DNA of 64,000 bases. Source: CAVPTL01 sp963708725 (GTDB taxonomy: Bacteria; Actinomycetota; Thermoleophilia; Gaiellales; JAICJC01). The stretch is from the NCBI GenBank assembly GCA_963708725.1, contig CAVPTL010000018.1:167833-231832 (forward strand). The letters are read 5' to 3'. A program made the translations under genes and the position numbers. The notes beneath the pieces are model-generated. The model saw nothing but the letters and a program-made list of their open reading frames with translations. It was not told the DNA's origin and did not search any database. Of the stretch, positions 40,264 through 48,795 are shown in pieces. The first letter of the stretch is position 1, and the number at the start of each line of letters is the position of its first letter.

Positions 40264-41489
40264 AGCGACTGTCCCCCCTTGATCACCGCGGCGATGTCAC
40301 CGCCGCCGAGGTGGTAGGCGAGGTAGCGCCAATCCGGAGCGTCCAGCAAAACGATGTCGGCGTCATACCCGGGGGCGATTCGCCCCACGCGATCGCTGCG
40401 GCCGAGCACCCACGCGGCGTTGACCGTGCACGCGGAGAGCGCCTCGGCGGGTGTCAGGTTGCCCTCGGTGCAGGCCAGGCTCATCACAATCGGAAGCGAA
40501 TCACAAAATGCGCTTCCGGGGTTGAAATCGGTGCCCAGGGCAAAGATCGCCTCGGCATCGATCAGGGCGCGCATCGGCGGCATCGAGCGGCGTAGGTAGA
40601 GCGCGGCGACCGGCAGCGCCACCCCCGCGACGCCGCTTCCGGCCAGCTGGGCGACTCCGTGCGATCCGGTGGCTTCGAGGTGGTCGACGGAGCGTGCCCC
40701 CAGCTCGATTGCGAGCGGGATCGCGCCCGACTCGCTGAACTGATCGCCGTGGAGCCGCAGCGCCAGGCCATGGGCCGCGGCTGCACTCAGATATCGATGC
40801 GCCTGCTCGGCCGAGAAGGCGCCGCGTTCCAGAAACACATCCGCCGCTTCGGCGGTCTGGGCCGCCACCGGCAGCACCTCGGTGATCACGAAGTCGAGGT
40901 AGTCGTCGGCGTCGCCGAACTCGGGCGGCACCGAATGCGCTCCCAGAAACGTCGCAGCCGTCTCGATCGGGTGCGGATTTGCGATGGCGGCAAGCGACCG
41001 AAGCTCGGTCTCACGGTCGAGCCCATACCCCGACTTGCCCTCGGCGGTGGTGGTGCCGTTGCGCTGCATCCAGCCGAAGTGCCTGGCCACCGCTGCGTCG
41101 AGCCCGTCGCGGCCAAGCGCACGCGTGGCCGCCACCGTGGAGCGAATTCCACCGCCCTCGGCGTGGATCCGCTCGTAGTCGGCTCCCTGCGATCGCAGAT
41201 CGAACTCGTTGGCACGGTTTCCACCAAACGCCGGATGTGTGTGGCAGTCGACCAGGCCGGGAATCGCGATGGTTCCACGCGCGTCGACCACCGGCAGGTC
41301 GGCGTGCGCTGCGCGGACCTCGGTCGGATGCCCCACTGTCTCGATCCGGCCCGAGACGACCGCCACCGCGGCCGGTTGGTGGACAACCACCTTGCCCAGA
41401 TCGGCACCGCGCAAGGGCGCGTCGTTGCCAGCCGGCGACACCGCCGCGGCCAGGTTGTCGATCACATAGGTTGTGTCAGGCGCGGCCAT
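40260..41489 (-). CDS. hutI: Imidazolonepropionase
   Basis: Third step of histidine degradation: hydrolysis of imidazolone-5-propanoate to N-formimino-glutamate. 409 aa amidohydrolase from ATG 41489: metal motif PGLVDCHTHPAFGGNRANEFDLRSQGADYERIHAEGGGIRSTV, KSGYGLDRETELR, FLGAHSVP, LRLHGDQFSESGA and ALGTDFNPGSA. It overlaps the SDR gene by 14 bases. Confidence 0.95.
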   Translation of the reverse strand: MAAPDTTYVIDNLAAAVSPAGNDAPLRGADLGKVVVHQPAAVAVVSGRIETVGHPTEVRAAHADLPVVDARGTIAIPGLVDCHTHPAFGGNRANEFDLRSQGADYERIHAEGGGIRSTVAATRALGRDGLDAAVARHFGWMQRNGTTTAEGKSGYGLDRETELRSLAAIANPHPIETAATFLGAHSVPPEFGDADDYLDFVITEVLPVAAQTAEAADVFLERGAFSAEQAHRYLSAAAAHGLALRLHGDQFSESGAIPLAIELGARSVDHLEATGSHGVAQLAGSGVAGVALPVAALYLRRSMPPMRALIDAEAIFALGTDFNPGSAFCDSLPIVMSLACTEGNLTPAEALSACTVNAAWVLGRSDRVGRIAPGYDADIVLLDAPDWRYLAYHLGGGDIAAVIKGGQSL

Positions 41490-42162
41490 AGGCCGGAATG
41501 CTGCCCCCGGACAACGGCGCAGACGCGTCGGAGCAGAGCCACTCGATGGCCTCGGCCAGCTCGCGGCCGGTGGACCACCGCGAGAAGTCGGCATCCGGGT
41601 TTTCGGCCCGGTTTCGCGGCGTGTCGACGATCTTCACGACGAGCTCGTTTGACCGCACACCCGCGGTGCGGTTCTCGACATCGACGATCCGCATCAGGCC
41701 CCGCAGCGCGATCTTTGAAAGGGCATAGGCCGACCCGCCGGCAAACGGGCTGGTCGCAGCCGTGGTGCCGACGTAGACAATCGAGCCGTGACCGGTTCGC
41801 TTCATGCCGGGGAGCACCGCCCGGGTCATGTTCAACGCAGTGTCGAAGTTGACGGCCATCTGGCTCTGGAAAAGGTCCGCGGGCGTCTCTTCGAGCGAGC
41901 CGGCCATCGCAAACCCGCCGGCGACGTTGGCAAGCGCGTGCACCGCGCCGAACTCGGCTTCCGCCGCCGCGATGACCGACTGCGCCGCCGCCGCATCCGA
42001 CAGGTCGGCCTCGACCGCCAACACGCCGCTGGGGAGATCACTCGCCTCACCCCCGCGCGTGGTCGCCGCGACGTTCCAGCCCCGCTCGCAAAACAGATCG
42101 AGCACCGCCCGGCCCCACCCGCCGGTGACCCCCGTCAGCACGGCCGTGCGAGCGTCGGTCAC
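41476..42162 (-). CDS. Short-chain dehydrogenase/reductase within the hut unit
   Basis: 228 aa Rossmann protein. The cofactor motif is TGVTGGWGRA (TGxxxGxG), with NVAGG for NNAG; the catalytic region has YVGTTAA and YALSKIAL (YxxxK). It sits between hutU and hutI with a four-base overlap to hutU. No SDR is required in the classical hut pathway, so it may reduce a side product or simply be co-regulated. Confidence 0.85.
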   Translation of the reverse strand: MTDARTAVLTGVTGGWGRAVLDLFCERGWNVAATTRGGEASDLPSGVLAVEADLSDAAAAQSVIAAAEAEFGAVHALANVAGGFAMAGSLEETPADLFQSQMAVNFDTALNMTRAVLPGMKRTGHGSIVYVGTTAATSPFAGGSAYALSKIALRGLMRIVDVENRTAGVRSNELVVKIVDTPRNRAENPDADFSRWSTGRELAEAIEWLCSDASAPLSGGSIPAYGRA

Positions 42163-43862
42163 GGGTGTTCTCGCATCGGCAACCGCACGTGGTGCTGCTC
42201 AGCTGCGGCAATGGCGTCGGGGTAGCCCGCGTCGGCGTGGCGAGCGACACCGATCCCGGGATCGTTGGTGAGCGTGCGTTCGAGCCGCTCGTCCATCTCC
42301 GCCGACCCGTCGGCCACGATCACGAGACCGGCGTGGATCGAGTTGCCGATCCCCACCCCTCCACCGTGATGGACTGAGACCCACGAGGCTCCCGACGAGG
42401 TCGAGAGCAGGGCGTTCAGGATCGGCCAGTCGGCGATCGCGTCGGAGCCGTCCATCATGCCCTCGGTCTCGCGGAACGGCGAGGCCACCGAACCGGTGTC
42501 CAGATGGTCGCGACCGATCACCACCGGCGCCGAAACCTCGCCGCTGCGAACCAGCGCGTTGAAGATCAGGCCGGCCTTGGCGCGGTCGCCCTGGCCGAGC
42601 CAGCAGATCCGAGCCGGCAATCCCTGGAACTCGATCCGATCCGGCGCAAGCTCGAGCCAGCGCTGGAGCAGTGCGTCGTCGGGGAACGCCTCGCGCAACG
42701 CCTGGTCAATGCGATGGATATCCGCGGGATCCCCCGAGAGCGCCGCCCATCGAAACGGGCCGGCTCCACGGCAGAACAGCGGCCGTACGTAGGCGGGCAC
42801 GAACCCGGGGAAGTCAAACGCGTGCTCGAGACCGGCGTCGAGCGCCTCGGTGCGCAGGTTGTTGCCGTAGTCGAACGTGTGACTGCCGGCCGCCTGGAGG
42901 TCGAGCATCGCCTGCACATGCTGCACCGCGGTACGCCGGGCGGCGGCCACATACGCCTTGGGGTCGCGCTCGCGAAGCTCGAGCGCTTCGGCCAGGGTCA
43001 TCTCGTTCGGGACGTAGCCGTTCAACATGTCGTGGGCCGAGGTTTGGTCGGTAACGAGGTCGAAGTGCACGCCCCGCGAGGCGATCTCGGCAAACACGTC
43101 GGCCGCGTTGCCTTCGAGTCCGACCGACACCCCCCGCCCGGCCTCGGCGTGGGCGCGAACCCGTGCCAGCGCGTCGTCGAGGTCGGTTGCCTGCTCGTCG
43201 AGGTAGCGGGTCTCGAGCCGCCGCTGGATGCGATGCGGGTCGACCTCGACGTTGAGGCTCGCCGCCCCGGCCAGCGACGCCGCGAGCGGCTGGGCGCCGC
43301 CCATCCCTCCGAGACCCGCGGTCAGCACCGTGTGGCCGGCGAGGTCGGCGGCGCCCCAGTGCTTCTCGGCGGCGGCCATAAACGTTTGGAAGGTGCCCTG
43401 AAGGATGCCCTGGCTGCCGATGTAAATCCACGATCCGGCCGTCATCTGCCCATACATCGTGAGGCCCTGGGCCTCGAGCAGGCGAAACTCGTCCCAGGTG
43501 GCAAATCGGGGCACGAGCATCGAGTTGGCCAGCAGCACCCGTGGGGCGCCGGGATGGGTACGGAAGATTCCGACCGGCTTGCCGGACTGGACGAGCAGCG
43601 TCTCGTCCCCCTCGAGCTCGATCAGGGCAGCCACGATCGCGCGCAGCGCCTCGGGGTTTCGGGCGGCGCGGCCCGAACCGCCGTAGACGATCAACCGGGT
43701 GGGATCCTCGGCGACCTCGGGGTCGAGGTTATTCAGGAGCATGCGCAGCGCCGCCTCCTGATGCCAGCCCTTACAGCGAAGCTGCGAGCCTCGAGGGGCG
43801 CGAATCGCGCTCAGATCCGAGACCAGCTCCTGCACCTCTGCTGCCACCGACGTCGTTGCCAC
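42159..43862 (-). CDS. hutU: Urocanate hydratase
   Basis: NAD-dependent hydration of urocanate, second step of histidine degradation. 567 aa: LRCKGWHQEAALRMLLNNLDPEVAE, IVYGGSGRAARN, GIFRTHPGAPRVLLANSMLVP, GQMTAGSWIYIGSQGILQGT, AGLGGMGGAQPLA and VSVHHGGGVGIGNSIHAG. The start is GTG, 7 bases after TACCCT. It heads the hutU-SDR-hutI-membrane protein unit. Confidence 0.96.
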   Translation of the reverse strand: MATTSVAAEVQELVSDLSAIRAPRGSQLRCKGWHQEAALRMLLNNLDPEVAEDPTRLIVYGGSGRAARNPEALRAIVAALIELEGDETLLVQSGKPVGIFRTHPGAPRVLLANSMLVPRFATWDEFRLLEAQGLTMYGQMTAGSWIYIGSQGILQGTFQTFMAAAEKHWGAADLAGHTVLTAGLGGMGGAQPLAASLAGAASLNVEVDPHRIQRRLETRYLDEQATDLDDALARVRAHAEAGRGVSVGLEGNAADVFAEIASRGVHFDLVTDQTSAHDMLNGYVPNEMTLAEALELRERDPKAYVAAARRTAVQHVQAMLDLQAAGSHTFDYGNNLRTEALDAGLEHAFDFPGFVPAYVRPLFCRGAGPFRWAALSGDPADIHRIDQALREAFPDDALLQRWLELAPDRIEFQGLPARICWLGQGDRAKAGLIFNALVRSGEVSAPVVIGRDHLDTGSVASPFRETEGMMDGSDAIADWPILNALLSTSSGASWVSVHHGGGVGIGNSIHAGLVIVADGSAEMDERLERTLTNDPGIGVARHADAGYPDAIAAAEQHHVRLPMREHP

Positions 43863-43869
43863 AACCGCG

Positions 43870-43875
43870 AGGGTA
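43870..43875 (-). promoter_or_regulatory. -10 hexamer TACCCT of the hutU unit
   Basis: TACCCT on the minus strand, 7 bases from the hutU GTG, in the 44-base divergent gap with the sugar dehydrogenase. Confidence 0.58.
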
Positions 43876-43894
43876 CCACCGCGCGCCCAGTTGC

Positions 43895-43900
43895 TAGGCT
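43895..43900 (+). promoter_or_regulatory. -10 hexamer TAGGCT of the sugar dehydrogenase gene
   Basis: TAGGCT on the plus strand, 6 bases before GTG 43907. Confidence 0.62.
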
Positions 43901-43906
43901 AGGCGG

Positions 43907-45007
43907 GTGCTGAAACGGCTTGGACTCGTGCTTGCGGTTGCGGGGCTCGTGGCGTGTGGTTCGACCTCGCGCGCCGGCGCGGCTGTTCACCTGCACCGCA
44001 TCCTGACGGGCCTCGACCAGCCCACATACCTCACCGCAGCGCCTGGGGATAGCCGTTTGTTCGTCCTCCAAAAGACGGGCAAGATCCTGGTCGACCGAAA
44101 CGGCAAACTGCTGGCTCGGCCGTTTCTCAACCTCCAGGCGAAGGTCTCGACCACCAGTGAGCAGGGCCTGCTGTCGATGGCGTTTGATCCCCACTACGGC
44201 AAGAACGGCTGGTTCTACGTCTCGTATATCAACGTCAACGGAGACAGCCGGATCGTGCGCTACCGGGTCGAGCCGCACCATCCCAACATCGCCAGCCCCA
44301 CCTCGGCCAAGATCCTGCTGAAGCTTCACCAGCCGTTCGACAATCACAACGGCGGCCAGATCGCGTTTGGCCGCGACGGCCTGTTGTACGCAGGTTTCGG
44401 CGACGGCGGCAGCGAGGGTGATCCCAACCGTGTCGGACAGCGTCGCACCGGCCTTCTGTCGAAGATCGTGCGCTTGAACGTGTACGCGAAACATCCCGTG
44501 GCCAAGATCTATGCCCGCGGATTCCGAAACCCGTGGCGGTTCTCATTCGATCGCGCCAACGGCACCATGTGGATCGGCGATGTCGGCCAAAATGCGTGGG
44601 AAGAGGTCGACAAGGTGCCGTTCGGGACGGCTCCCGGCGGAAACTACGGGTGGAGCTACTACGAGGGCACCCACGTCTACAACAACGGCAACGGCAACCC
44701 CAAGCCCACCGGCCGAGTCGTATTTCCGGTGATCCAGTACTCGCACTCACCGGCGTCGGGCCCCGCCAACTGTGCGGTCACCGGCGGCTACGTCTACCGC
44801 GGCGCTGCGATCCCATCGCTCAAGGGGTTCTACGTCTACGGCGACTACTGCTCCGGCCGGATCTGGCGGCGACGGGCGAGCGGCGGGCGCCCGCAGGAGA
44901 TGGCCATCTCGCGCAAGGTGACCAACATCAGCTCGTTCGGCCAGGGCGCGTCCGGCGGCCTGTACGTGGTGTCCCTGAACGGCTCGATCTACCGCATCAT
45001 CCCGTAG
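43907..45007 (+). CDS. PQQ-dependent aldose sugar dehydrogenase-like lipoprotein
   Basis: 366 aa exported six-bladed beta-propeller of the soluble glucose/aldose dehydrogenase family. Signal peptide with lipobox LVAC (Cys17). Motifs: GLDQPTYLTAAPGDSRLFVLQKTGKI, EQGLLSMAFDPHYGKNGWFYVSY, HNGGQIAFGRDGLLYAGFGDGG, RGFRNPWRFSFD and GDVGQNAWEEVD. It would oxidise sugars outside the membrane with PQQ as cofactor. It is convergent with hutH (4 bases between stops) and splits the two hut units, so it is not part of the hut operon. Confidence 0.88.
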   Translation: MLKRLGLVLAVAGLVACGSTSRAGAAVHLHRILTGLDQPTYLTAAPGDSRLFVLQKTGKILVDRNGKLLARPFLNLQAKVSTTSEQGLLSMAFDPHYGKNGWFYVSYINVNGDSRIVRYRVEPHHPNIASPTSAKILLKLHQPFDNHNGGQIAFGRDGLLYAGFGDGGSEGDPNRVGQRRTGLLSKIVRLNVYAKHPVAKIYARGFRNPWRFSFDRANGTMWIGDVGQNAWEEVDKVPFGTAPGGNYGWSYYEGTHVYNNGNGNPKPTGRVVFPVIQYSHSPASGPANCAVTGGYVYRGAAIPSLKGFYVYGDYCSGRIWRRRASGGRPQEMAISRKVTNISSFGQGASGGLYVVSLNGSIYRIIP

Positions 45008-45011
45008 CGGC

Positions 45012-46541
45012 TCAGCGCAGCGGAACCGACGAGTCTTCGACGGCGGCGATCAGCGTGCCGGCTCGGATCTGCGATGCGACCGCCTCGATCTCGCTCGAGA
45101 GCGATCGGTCGCGATCGAGGTGCGGTGACAGTTCGCGCACCGCGGCTTGCAGCGCCGATACGGCCGGCCCGGGCCGCAGCGGCTCGAGGTAGTCGAGGCC
45201 CTGCGCGCCGCACAAAAGCTCGACCGCGAGTACCCGCTCGACGTTCGCGCACACCTGCCACAGGTGCACAGCGGCTGTCGCCCCCATGGACACGTGATCC
45301 TCCTGGCCGGCGGAGGTCGGAATCGAATCGACACTGGCCGGGTGGGCGAGCACCTTGTTTTCGCTGACGAGGCTGGCCGCCACGTACTGGGCGATCATGA
45401 AGCCCGAGTTCAGCCCGCCATCGCGGGTGAGGAAGGCCGGCTGCCCCTCCGACATGGTCGGATTCAGCATCCGCTCGGTACGCCGCTCCGAGATCGATCC
45501 GAGCTCGGCCAGCGCAATCTTGAGCATGTCCAAGGCGAAGGCCACCGGCTCGCCGTGGAAGTTGCCGTTCGACATCACCTCACCCTGTTCGGCGAGCACC
45601 AGCGGGTTGTCGGTCGCCGCGTTGATCTCGATCGCGATCGCGGATTCGGAATAGGCCATGGCGTCGCGAACCGCACCATGCACCTGAGGCGAGCACCGCA
45701 ATGAGTAGGCGTCCTGGACGCGCCCACACCACCGATGGGAAGCCACGATCTGGGAGTCGTCGAGCAGCCGGTAGAGATTCTCGGCCGAGGCGATCTGACC
45801 CGGGTGGGGCCGCAGCGCCTGAAGCTCGGGGGCAAACGGCGTGCGCGAGCCTCTGACCGCCTCGATCGACTGGGCCGCGGCGAGATCTGCGATCTTCACG
45901 AGCCGCCGCGCGCGACACAGCGCCAGGGCGCCGATCGCCGACATGAACTGGGTGCCGTTGATCAGGGCCAAACCCTCCTTCGCGCCCAGCTCGAGCGGCT
46001 CGAGGCCGGCTCCGCGAAGCGCTTCGGCCCCGGAAACCACATCCCCGTCGACGGTGGCGAAGCCCTCCCCCACCAATACCAGGGCGAGGTGGGCGAGCGG
46101 GGCCAGGTCACCGCTTGCGCCGAGCGACCCGCGCGACGGCACCACCGGATGGACACCGGCGTGGAGCAGACCGATCAGGAGCTGGACAGTCTCGAGCCGT
46201 ACCCCCGAGCTGCCCTTGGCAAGCGCGTTTGCGCGCAGGAGCGTCGCTGCTCGCACGACCTCGACCGGGAACGGATCGCCAACGCCGCAGGCGTGGCTTC
46301 GAAGCAGATTCAACTGCAGCTGGGTCACCTGATCGGGCTCGATGTGGACGTCGACGAACCGCCCGAAGCCGGTGTTGACGCCGTAGGTGGGGATCCGCTC
46401 GGCCACCACCCGCTCGATCAGGTCACGCGACGCGCCGATCTGGGCGAGCGCGGTATCCGACAGGCTCACGTCGGCCGCACGCAGGGCGACCGCCTCGACC
46501 TGGTCGATGGTGAGGTCGTGCCCGGTGAGTTCGATGGTCAC
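45012..46541 (-). CDS. hutH: Histidine ammonia-lyase
   Basis: First step of histidine degradation, histidine to urocanate plus ammonia. 509 aa; the MIO-forming Ala-Ser-Gly is in PSRGSLGASGDLAPLAHLAL near residue 140. Further motifs are YGVNTGFGRF, QLQLNLLRSHACGVG, GLALINGTQFM, CSPQVHGAVRDA and NPTMSEGQPAF. The start is GTG 46541, 12 bases after the ftcD stop, so ftcD-hutH form one unit. Confidence 0.96.
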   Translation of the reverse strand: MTIELTGHDLTIDQVEAVALRAADVSLSDTALAQIGASRDLIERVVAERIPTYGVNTGFGRFVDVHIEPDQVTQLQLNLLRSHACGVGDPFPVEVVRAATLLRANALAKGSSGVRLETVQLLIGLLHAGVHPVVPSRGSLGASGDLAPLAHLALVLVGEGFATVDGDVVSGAEALRGAGLEPLELGAKEGLALINGTQFMSAIGALALCRARRLVKIADLAAAQSIEAVRGSRTPFAPELQALRPHPGQIASAENLYRLLDDSQIVASHRWCGRVQDAYSLRCSPQVHGAVRDAMAYSESAIAIEINAATDNPLVLAEQGEVMSNGNFHGEPVAFALDMLKIALAELGSISERRTERMLNPTMSEGQPAFLTRDGGLNSGFMIAQYVAASLVSENKVLAHPASVDSIPTSAGQEDHVSMGATAAVHLWQVCANVERVLAVELLCGAQGLDYLEPLRPGPAVSALQAAVRELSPHLDRDRSLSSEIEAVASQIRAGTLIAAVEDSSVPLR

Positions 46542-46553
46542 AGCTGCATCATC

Positions 46554-47444
46554 TCAGGCAGACCCGAACTCGCCGGCCACAGCCACCTCCAGCACCCGGT
46601 CGGCGGCGGAGTCGGGCAGTTGCAGGCCCCGAGCGGCGCTCGCCCAGGCAACCGACGCCGGCATCAGTCCGACCAGCTCCGAACCGACCACCTCCGCCCC
46701 GCGTTGTTCGGCCAGCCTGCGCACCTCCTCGACGACGCGCCACAGAGGCGTTGCCGTGATGTCGATCAGGTTCATCGAGACCTGTGCCCGCCCGGTCGAC
46801 GCCAGCACCAGCCCGATCGCCTGCACCCCCGGCAGACCGCCCGAGCTGGCCCGCACGGCAACGGCGATCTCAGACGCGATCGCACCATCCTCGGTTGCCA
46901 GGTCGATGTTGAACGCCACCAGCGGCGGGCGCACGCCGAGCAGCACCGCCCCGGCGGTCGCATGCATCTGGCCGGGGCCAAACGCGGGCACGATCTCACC
47001 GGCGGCCATCCGCTCGGACAGCCGCTCAGGCCCCCCCGAGCGAAAGAACGCGGGCCGCCGTCCCTCCCCAAGCTCGCCGTACCCAAAGCAGGGCACCCCC
47101 ATCTCTGCGATCAACCCGCCGAGGGCACGAGCCGCGCGGGGCGGCGCCGGGTCGTCGGGCGCGAACCGCACGAACGGGATCACGTCGGCGGCGCCGACCC
47201 GAGGGTGGACGCCCACGTGGGTGCCGAGGTCGATCCGATCGATCGCCACCTCCACCGCGCGTGCCAGCCCGTCGACCAGGGCGCCGGGCGGGCCGACGCA
47301 CGTGAACACGGAGCGGTTGTGGTCGGCGTCGGAATGCACGTCCAGCACCCGAGCGTGATCGTCGATCACACCGGCGATCGCGTCGATGGTCGTGCCGTCG
47401 CTTCCGACGGAAAAGTTGGGGACGGCTTCGATCAGTCCATGCAC
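46554..47444 (-). CDS. ftcD: Glutamate formimidoyltransferase
   Basis: Transfers the formimino group of N-formimino-glutamate to tetrahydrofolate, completing histidine degradation to glutamate. 296 aa: LIEAVPNFSVG, DVHSDADHNRSVFT, VGVHPRVGAADVIPFVRF, CFGYGELGEG and VAFNIDLATEDGAIASEIAVAVR. GTG 47444 matches the family start and lies 7 bases after TACCTT; an ATG ten codons upstream is possible but less likely. The cyclodeaminase domain of the mammalian enzyme is absent. Confidence 0.92.
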   Translation of the reverse strand: MHGLIEAVPNFSVGSDGTTIDAIAGVIDDHARVLDVHSDADHNRSVFTCVGPPGALVDGLARAVEVAIDRIDLGTHVGVHPRVGAADVIPFVRFAPDDPAPPRAARALGGLIAEMGVPCFGYGELGEGRRPAFFRSGGPERLSERMAAGEIVPAFGPGQMHATAGAVLLGVRPPLVAFNIDLATEDGAIASEIAVAVRASSGGLPGVQAIGLVLASTGRAQVSMNLIDITATPLWRVVEEVRRLAEQRGAEVVGSELVGLMPASVAWASAARGLQLPDSAADRVLEVAVAGEFGSA

Positions 47445-47451
47445 CGGGCGC

Positions 47452-47457
47452 AAGGTA
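47452..47457 (-). promoter_or_regulatory. -10 hexamer TACCTT of the ftcD-hutH unit
   Basis: TACCTT on the minus strand, 7 bases from the ftcD GTG; it also decides the start codon choice. Confidence 0.55.
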
Positions 47458-47523
47458 CCCCATTTTGGTGACATGAAAGGAACCTTTCGGGCGACATGGG
47501 ATCGGATTTTGCTGCCGATCATT

Positions 47524-47618
47524 GGTATACGGATCGATAAGGGCAAACCCACCGTGAGGTGGGCGCGCAAAGCAAGAGGTCTCAGGGATTCCCTGAGACG
47601 GCTCGGCTGCCGAAACCG
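47524..47618 (+). ncRNA. c-di-GMP-I (GEMM) riboswitch aptamer
   Basis: Lies in the 390-base stretch without a gene between ftcD and the zinc-ribbon gene. Landmarks in order: GGGCAAACC (47541-47549), P2 stem CCCACC/GGTGGG closed by a GNRA-type GTGA loop (47548-47563), the invariant GCGCAAAGC (47565-47573), a P3 hairpin GTCTCAGGG/CCCTGAGAC (47579-47599), then GGCTCGGCTGCCGAAACC. These match the conserved core and the GNRA-docking layout of the GEMM-I class. No clear terminator follows. The next plus-strand gene begins about 215 bases downstream and has its own -10, so the regulated gene is uncertain. Confidence 0.8.
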
Positions 47619-47819
47619 GGACTGCTCAACAGCACGTCCGCACGCGAAAGGCACATCGTGCGCACCTGCGAGTAGCCACCCAAACCAGCGCAAATGAGGA
47701 CTAGGCACCTCATTGCGCGACTCGATCCGAATCGATACGGAAGCGGGCGGTGGGTGCTGCGGGGGGCAGTGTCACCGAGTGACAGTGAGATCCACCGCCC
47801 GCCCCGTTATCGACTCGCC

Positions 47820-47825
47820 TACGAT
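47820..47825 (+). promoter_or_regulatory. -10 hexamer TACGAT of the small zinc-ribbon gene
   Basis: TACGAT 9 bases before ATG 47835. If used, transcription starts downstream of the riboswitch, making the riboswitch a feature of a separate, longer transcript. Confidence 0.45.
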
Positions 47826-47834
47826 CAGGTGCCG

Positions 47835-48110
47835 ATGGCAAAGCTCGAACACGCCAACTGGTGGGCGATCCGCGGCGCCTCCAATCGCAAGGCCGCCACG
47901 TACCGGTGCCCGCTGTGTGGCTACCAGCTGCACGCCATGACCGAGCATCGCCTGATCTCACCCGAGGGCGATACCAGCCGCCGCCGGCACGCCCACACGG
48001 AGTGCGTGGCTGCCGCCCGCGAGCAGGGCCGGCTGCCGTCGCGCAGCGAGTGGGAAGCCACCCAGCCGCGGGCACCGTCGTTTTGGAGCCGGCTACTGCG
48101 CCGTGCGTAG
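47835..48110 (+). CDS. Small Cys/His zinc-binding protein, unknown function
   Basis: 91 aa. Starts MAKLEHANWWAIRGASNRKAATYRC. A CPLCGYQLHAMTEH motif and later HAHTEC suggest one zinc site. No named family is assigned; similar short proteins occur in related actinobacteria. The frame is open to an ATG at 47694 (138 aa), but the extra part is Arg-rich and unconserved in appearance. It overlaps the convergent phosphoesterase end by 18 bases. It is the first plus-strand gene after the c-di-GMP riboswitch. Confidence 0.7.
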   Translation: MAKLEHANWWAIRGASNRKAATYRCPLCGYQLHAMTEHRLISPEGDTSRRRHAHTECVAAAREQGRLPSRSEWEATQPRAPSFWSRLLRRA

Positions 48111-48773
48111 CCGCTCGAAGTGGGCTGTGACCTCGTCGGCCGGCGCAGCCTCGAAGTAGTCGGGGTGCGGGTAGCCGGATTCGGCGAGCAGCTGGTCGAA
48201 GCGGGAACGGTCATAGCGGGTCTCGCGCAGCTCCACCTCGGGCCCGAGCAACGCCCAAAACGCGACGCCGGTGTCCCCTTCGTACGGCATGCCCACGCTG
48301 CCGGGGTTCACAATCCGGTGGCCCGCCACCGGCCGGTCGAAGCGCACATGCACGTGGCCGCACACGATCAGGTGCTCGGACACGCCCGCGACCACCGGCG
48401 CGATCTCAGCCTCGGGAGTGATCGCCGTGATCAGCTCGTCGTCCGAGCGGGGAGTCGCATGGCAGAACAGCACGTCGCCGAGGCCGTCGATCGGCAGCGA
48501 CACCGTTAACGGCCAGGAGGCGAGCGTCGCGCGCTGCGGGCCGGAGAGCAGCTGAGCTTCGAACGGATCGGGCGCCCGATCGCCGTTTCCCCGCACGTAG
48601 AGGGTGGGCAGGCCGAGATTCGTGACGATGGTCAGCACCTCGAGCGGTGACGGACCACCGGCCACGTCACCGCCGATCACGACCGCGTCGAGCCGCCCTG
48701 GTTCGAGTTCGGCGACGATGGCTTCGAGCGCCGGGAGGTTCCCGTGGATGTCGTAGAGAGCGGCGACTGGCAC
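48093..48773 (-). CDS. Calcineurin-like metallophosphoesterase (YfcE/MJ0936 type)
   Basis: 226 aa. Metal-site motifs in order: LYDIHGNLPALEAI (D-x-H), VIGGDVAGGP (GD), RGNGDRA (GNxD), FCHATP (H) and CGHVHVRFDRPVAGHRIVNPGSVGMP (GHxH). Likely a phosphodiesterase or phosphatase of small nucleotides. GTG 48773 lies 6 bases from its -10, which is shared with the divergent reductase gene. Confidence 0.9.
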   Translation of the reverse strand: MPVAALYDIHGNLPALEAIVAELEPGRLDAVVIGGDVAGGPSPLEVLTIVTNLGLPTLYVRGNGDRAPDPFEAQLLSGPQRATLASWPLTVSLPIDGLGDVLFCHATPRSDDELITAITPEAEIAPVVAGVSEHLIVCGHVHVRFDRPVAGHRIVNPGSVGMPYEGDTGVAFWALLGPEVELRETRYDRSRFDQLLAESGYPHPDYFEAAPADEVTAHFERLRTAQ

Positions 48774-48779
48774 CGGGTC

Positions 48780-48789
48780 ACGATATCGT
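48780..48789. promoter_or_regulatory. Shared palindromic divergent -10, ACGATATCGT
   Basis: The 10-bp palindrome contains TATCGT on both strands (minus: 48785-48780; plus: 48784-48789). Each copy ends exactly 6 bases before a start codon: GTG 48773 on minus and ATG 48796 on plus. Only 22 bases separate the two coding regions, so both genes are served by overlapping leaderless promoters that two polymerases cannot occupy at once. Confidence 0.68.
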
Positions 48790-48795
48790 CAGCGC

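Noticed and set aside
45735..47471. 578-codon plus-strand open frame opposite hutH and ftcD
   Set aside because: Low-information Arg/Asp/Gly/His-rich translation; hutH and ftcD are unambiguous on the other strand.
47619..47660. Rho-independent terminator after the riboswitch
   Set aside because: Two weak imperfect hairpins (GGACTGCT...AGCACGTCC, GCACG...CGTGC) are present but no following T-run.
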